A stretch of 64,000 nt of DNA from Patagioenas fasciata (lineage: Eukaryota; Chordata; Aves; Columbiformes; Columbidae), in NCBI RefSeq assembly GCF_037038585.1, contig NC_092521.1, positions 68,562,898-68,626,897 of the forward strand, given 5' to 3'. Shown one piece after another: positions 63,458 to 64,000 of the stretch; positions within the stretch are counted from its first letter, which is position 1, and the number at the start of each line of letters is the position of its first letter. The notes under the pieces are model-generated. The model ran no database searches. It saw only the letters and a program-made list of their open reading frames with translations, and was not told where the DNA came from. A program made the translations under genes and the position numbers.

Positions 63458-64000
63458 GTAAGTTGGCAAATACTTGATTTTTCAAGAACAATTAAAAATT
63501 ATTACTTAGAAAGTTGGTTGGTTGTATATGAGAAGGCTGAAAACACAAAGAAAATTTTGTTATACTATATGGTAATATTTTTATTTTACTGGTCTACTCT
63601 GAATGTCAATAGAAAAAATTGTGGAGGATGTGGGTTTTTTTCCCCCTTTCTCCAAAGCTGGATCATTGTAGAAAGTCAAAACAATCCTACAAAACTCACA
63701 GTTATATTGGTGGTGAAATTTCACCATTTTAAGACCCAACAAATAGAAAAGCAAGTTAGAATGGGGCTGCAGAAGCAAAGGGTGAGGCTATCGAGAAAGT
63801 CTGCCAAAGCCTTCTTGGTGTGAGTTGGGGTACCATCTCAGAAATGTGTTCTTGGAATGTTGTCTGCTCTGAACAGTACCCTGCCTTGAGGCAGTGCTGC
63901 TAATCCTTCATGGATCAATAACTTTGTTTCAGGCAGGGTGTGAGAGATGAGTGAGGACAGATTGTTGCGCACTCGGATTTAGTCAGAAGAAATGCGGAAG
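63458..64000 (+). other. Start of LPCAT1 intron 3
   Basis: Begins with a consensus GTAAGT donor. The 540 bp present show no exon; the next LPCAT1 exon should begin with the rest of a Thr codon followed by a Leu-Ile-Gln-Tyr-like block, which is not seen before the window ends. Confidence 0.85.

Noticed and set aside
63154-63477. 107-codon frame taken as a stand-alone gene
   Set aside because: Only 63243-63457 matches LPCAT1; the flanks are intron sequence read through.
1-64000. CRISPR arrays, tRNA or rRNA genes, bacterial operons
   Set aside because: None seen; spliced exons, CR1 elements and the CpG-island promoter show this is vertebrate nuclear DNA.

Overview
This window looks like nuclear DNA from a bird, or a close archosaur relative. 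Long AT-rich non-coding stretches carry many fragments of CR1 non-LTR retrotransposons. Several of these end in the octamer-like ATTCTATGATTCTAT / ATTCTGTGATTCTGTG tails typical of avian CR1. The only host protein-coding gene I can support is the 5' part of LPCAT1 (lysophosphatidylcholine acyltransferase 1). It lies on the + strand and begins inside a CpG island near 54.9 kb. Nothing suggests bacterial, organellar or plasmid DNA.

Layout. From 1 to about 54.3 kb I see no convincing host exon. The region is AT-rich DNA holding simple repeats, CR1 copies of clearly different ages, and one possible degraded LTR fragment near 11.5 kb. Younger CR1 copies lie near 3.5, 5.6, 12.1-12.4, 12.9-13.5, 20.4-20.8, 46.6-47.6 and 53.7-54.0 kb. 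Much older, heavily mutated copies lie near 13.9, 16.4-17.3, 35.7-36.1, 41.5-41.7 and 52.9-53.3 kb. The most structured part is 44.1-47.6 kb. There, a ~163 bp sequence occurs twice in inverted orientation about 2.2 kb apart. The right copy abuts a CR1 that was itself interrupted by another CR1 inserted in the opposite orientation, leaving a ~220-235 bp-arm palindrome.

From about 54.36 to 55.34 kb there is a CpG island with GC boxes, a perfect palindromic NRF1-type site, an exact 21-bp tandem duplication just before the start codon, and LPCAT1 exon 1. Exon 2 (61646-61788) and exon 3 (63243-63457) follow, separated by introns of 6.6 kb and 1.45 kb. All junctions obey GT-AG and the reading frame is continuous for 158 complete codons. 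The encoded part covers the cytosolic N-terminus, the hydrophobic membrane segment and the first acyltransferase motif (H-x4-D). The remaining catalytic motifs and EF-hand region must lie beyond 64 kb.

I did not find a new multi-gene system. The observations most worth following up are the nested CR1 palindrome, the unexplained inverted repeat pair, and the start-proximal architecture of LPCAT1 (tandem repeat, overlapping upstream ORF, NRF1 site).
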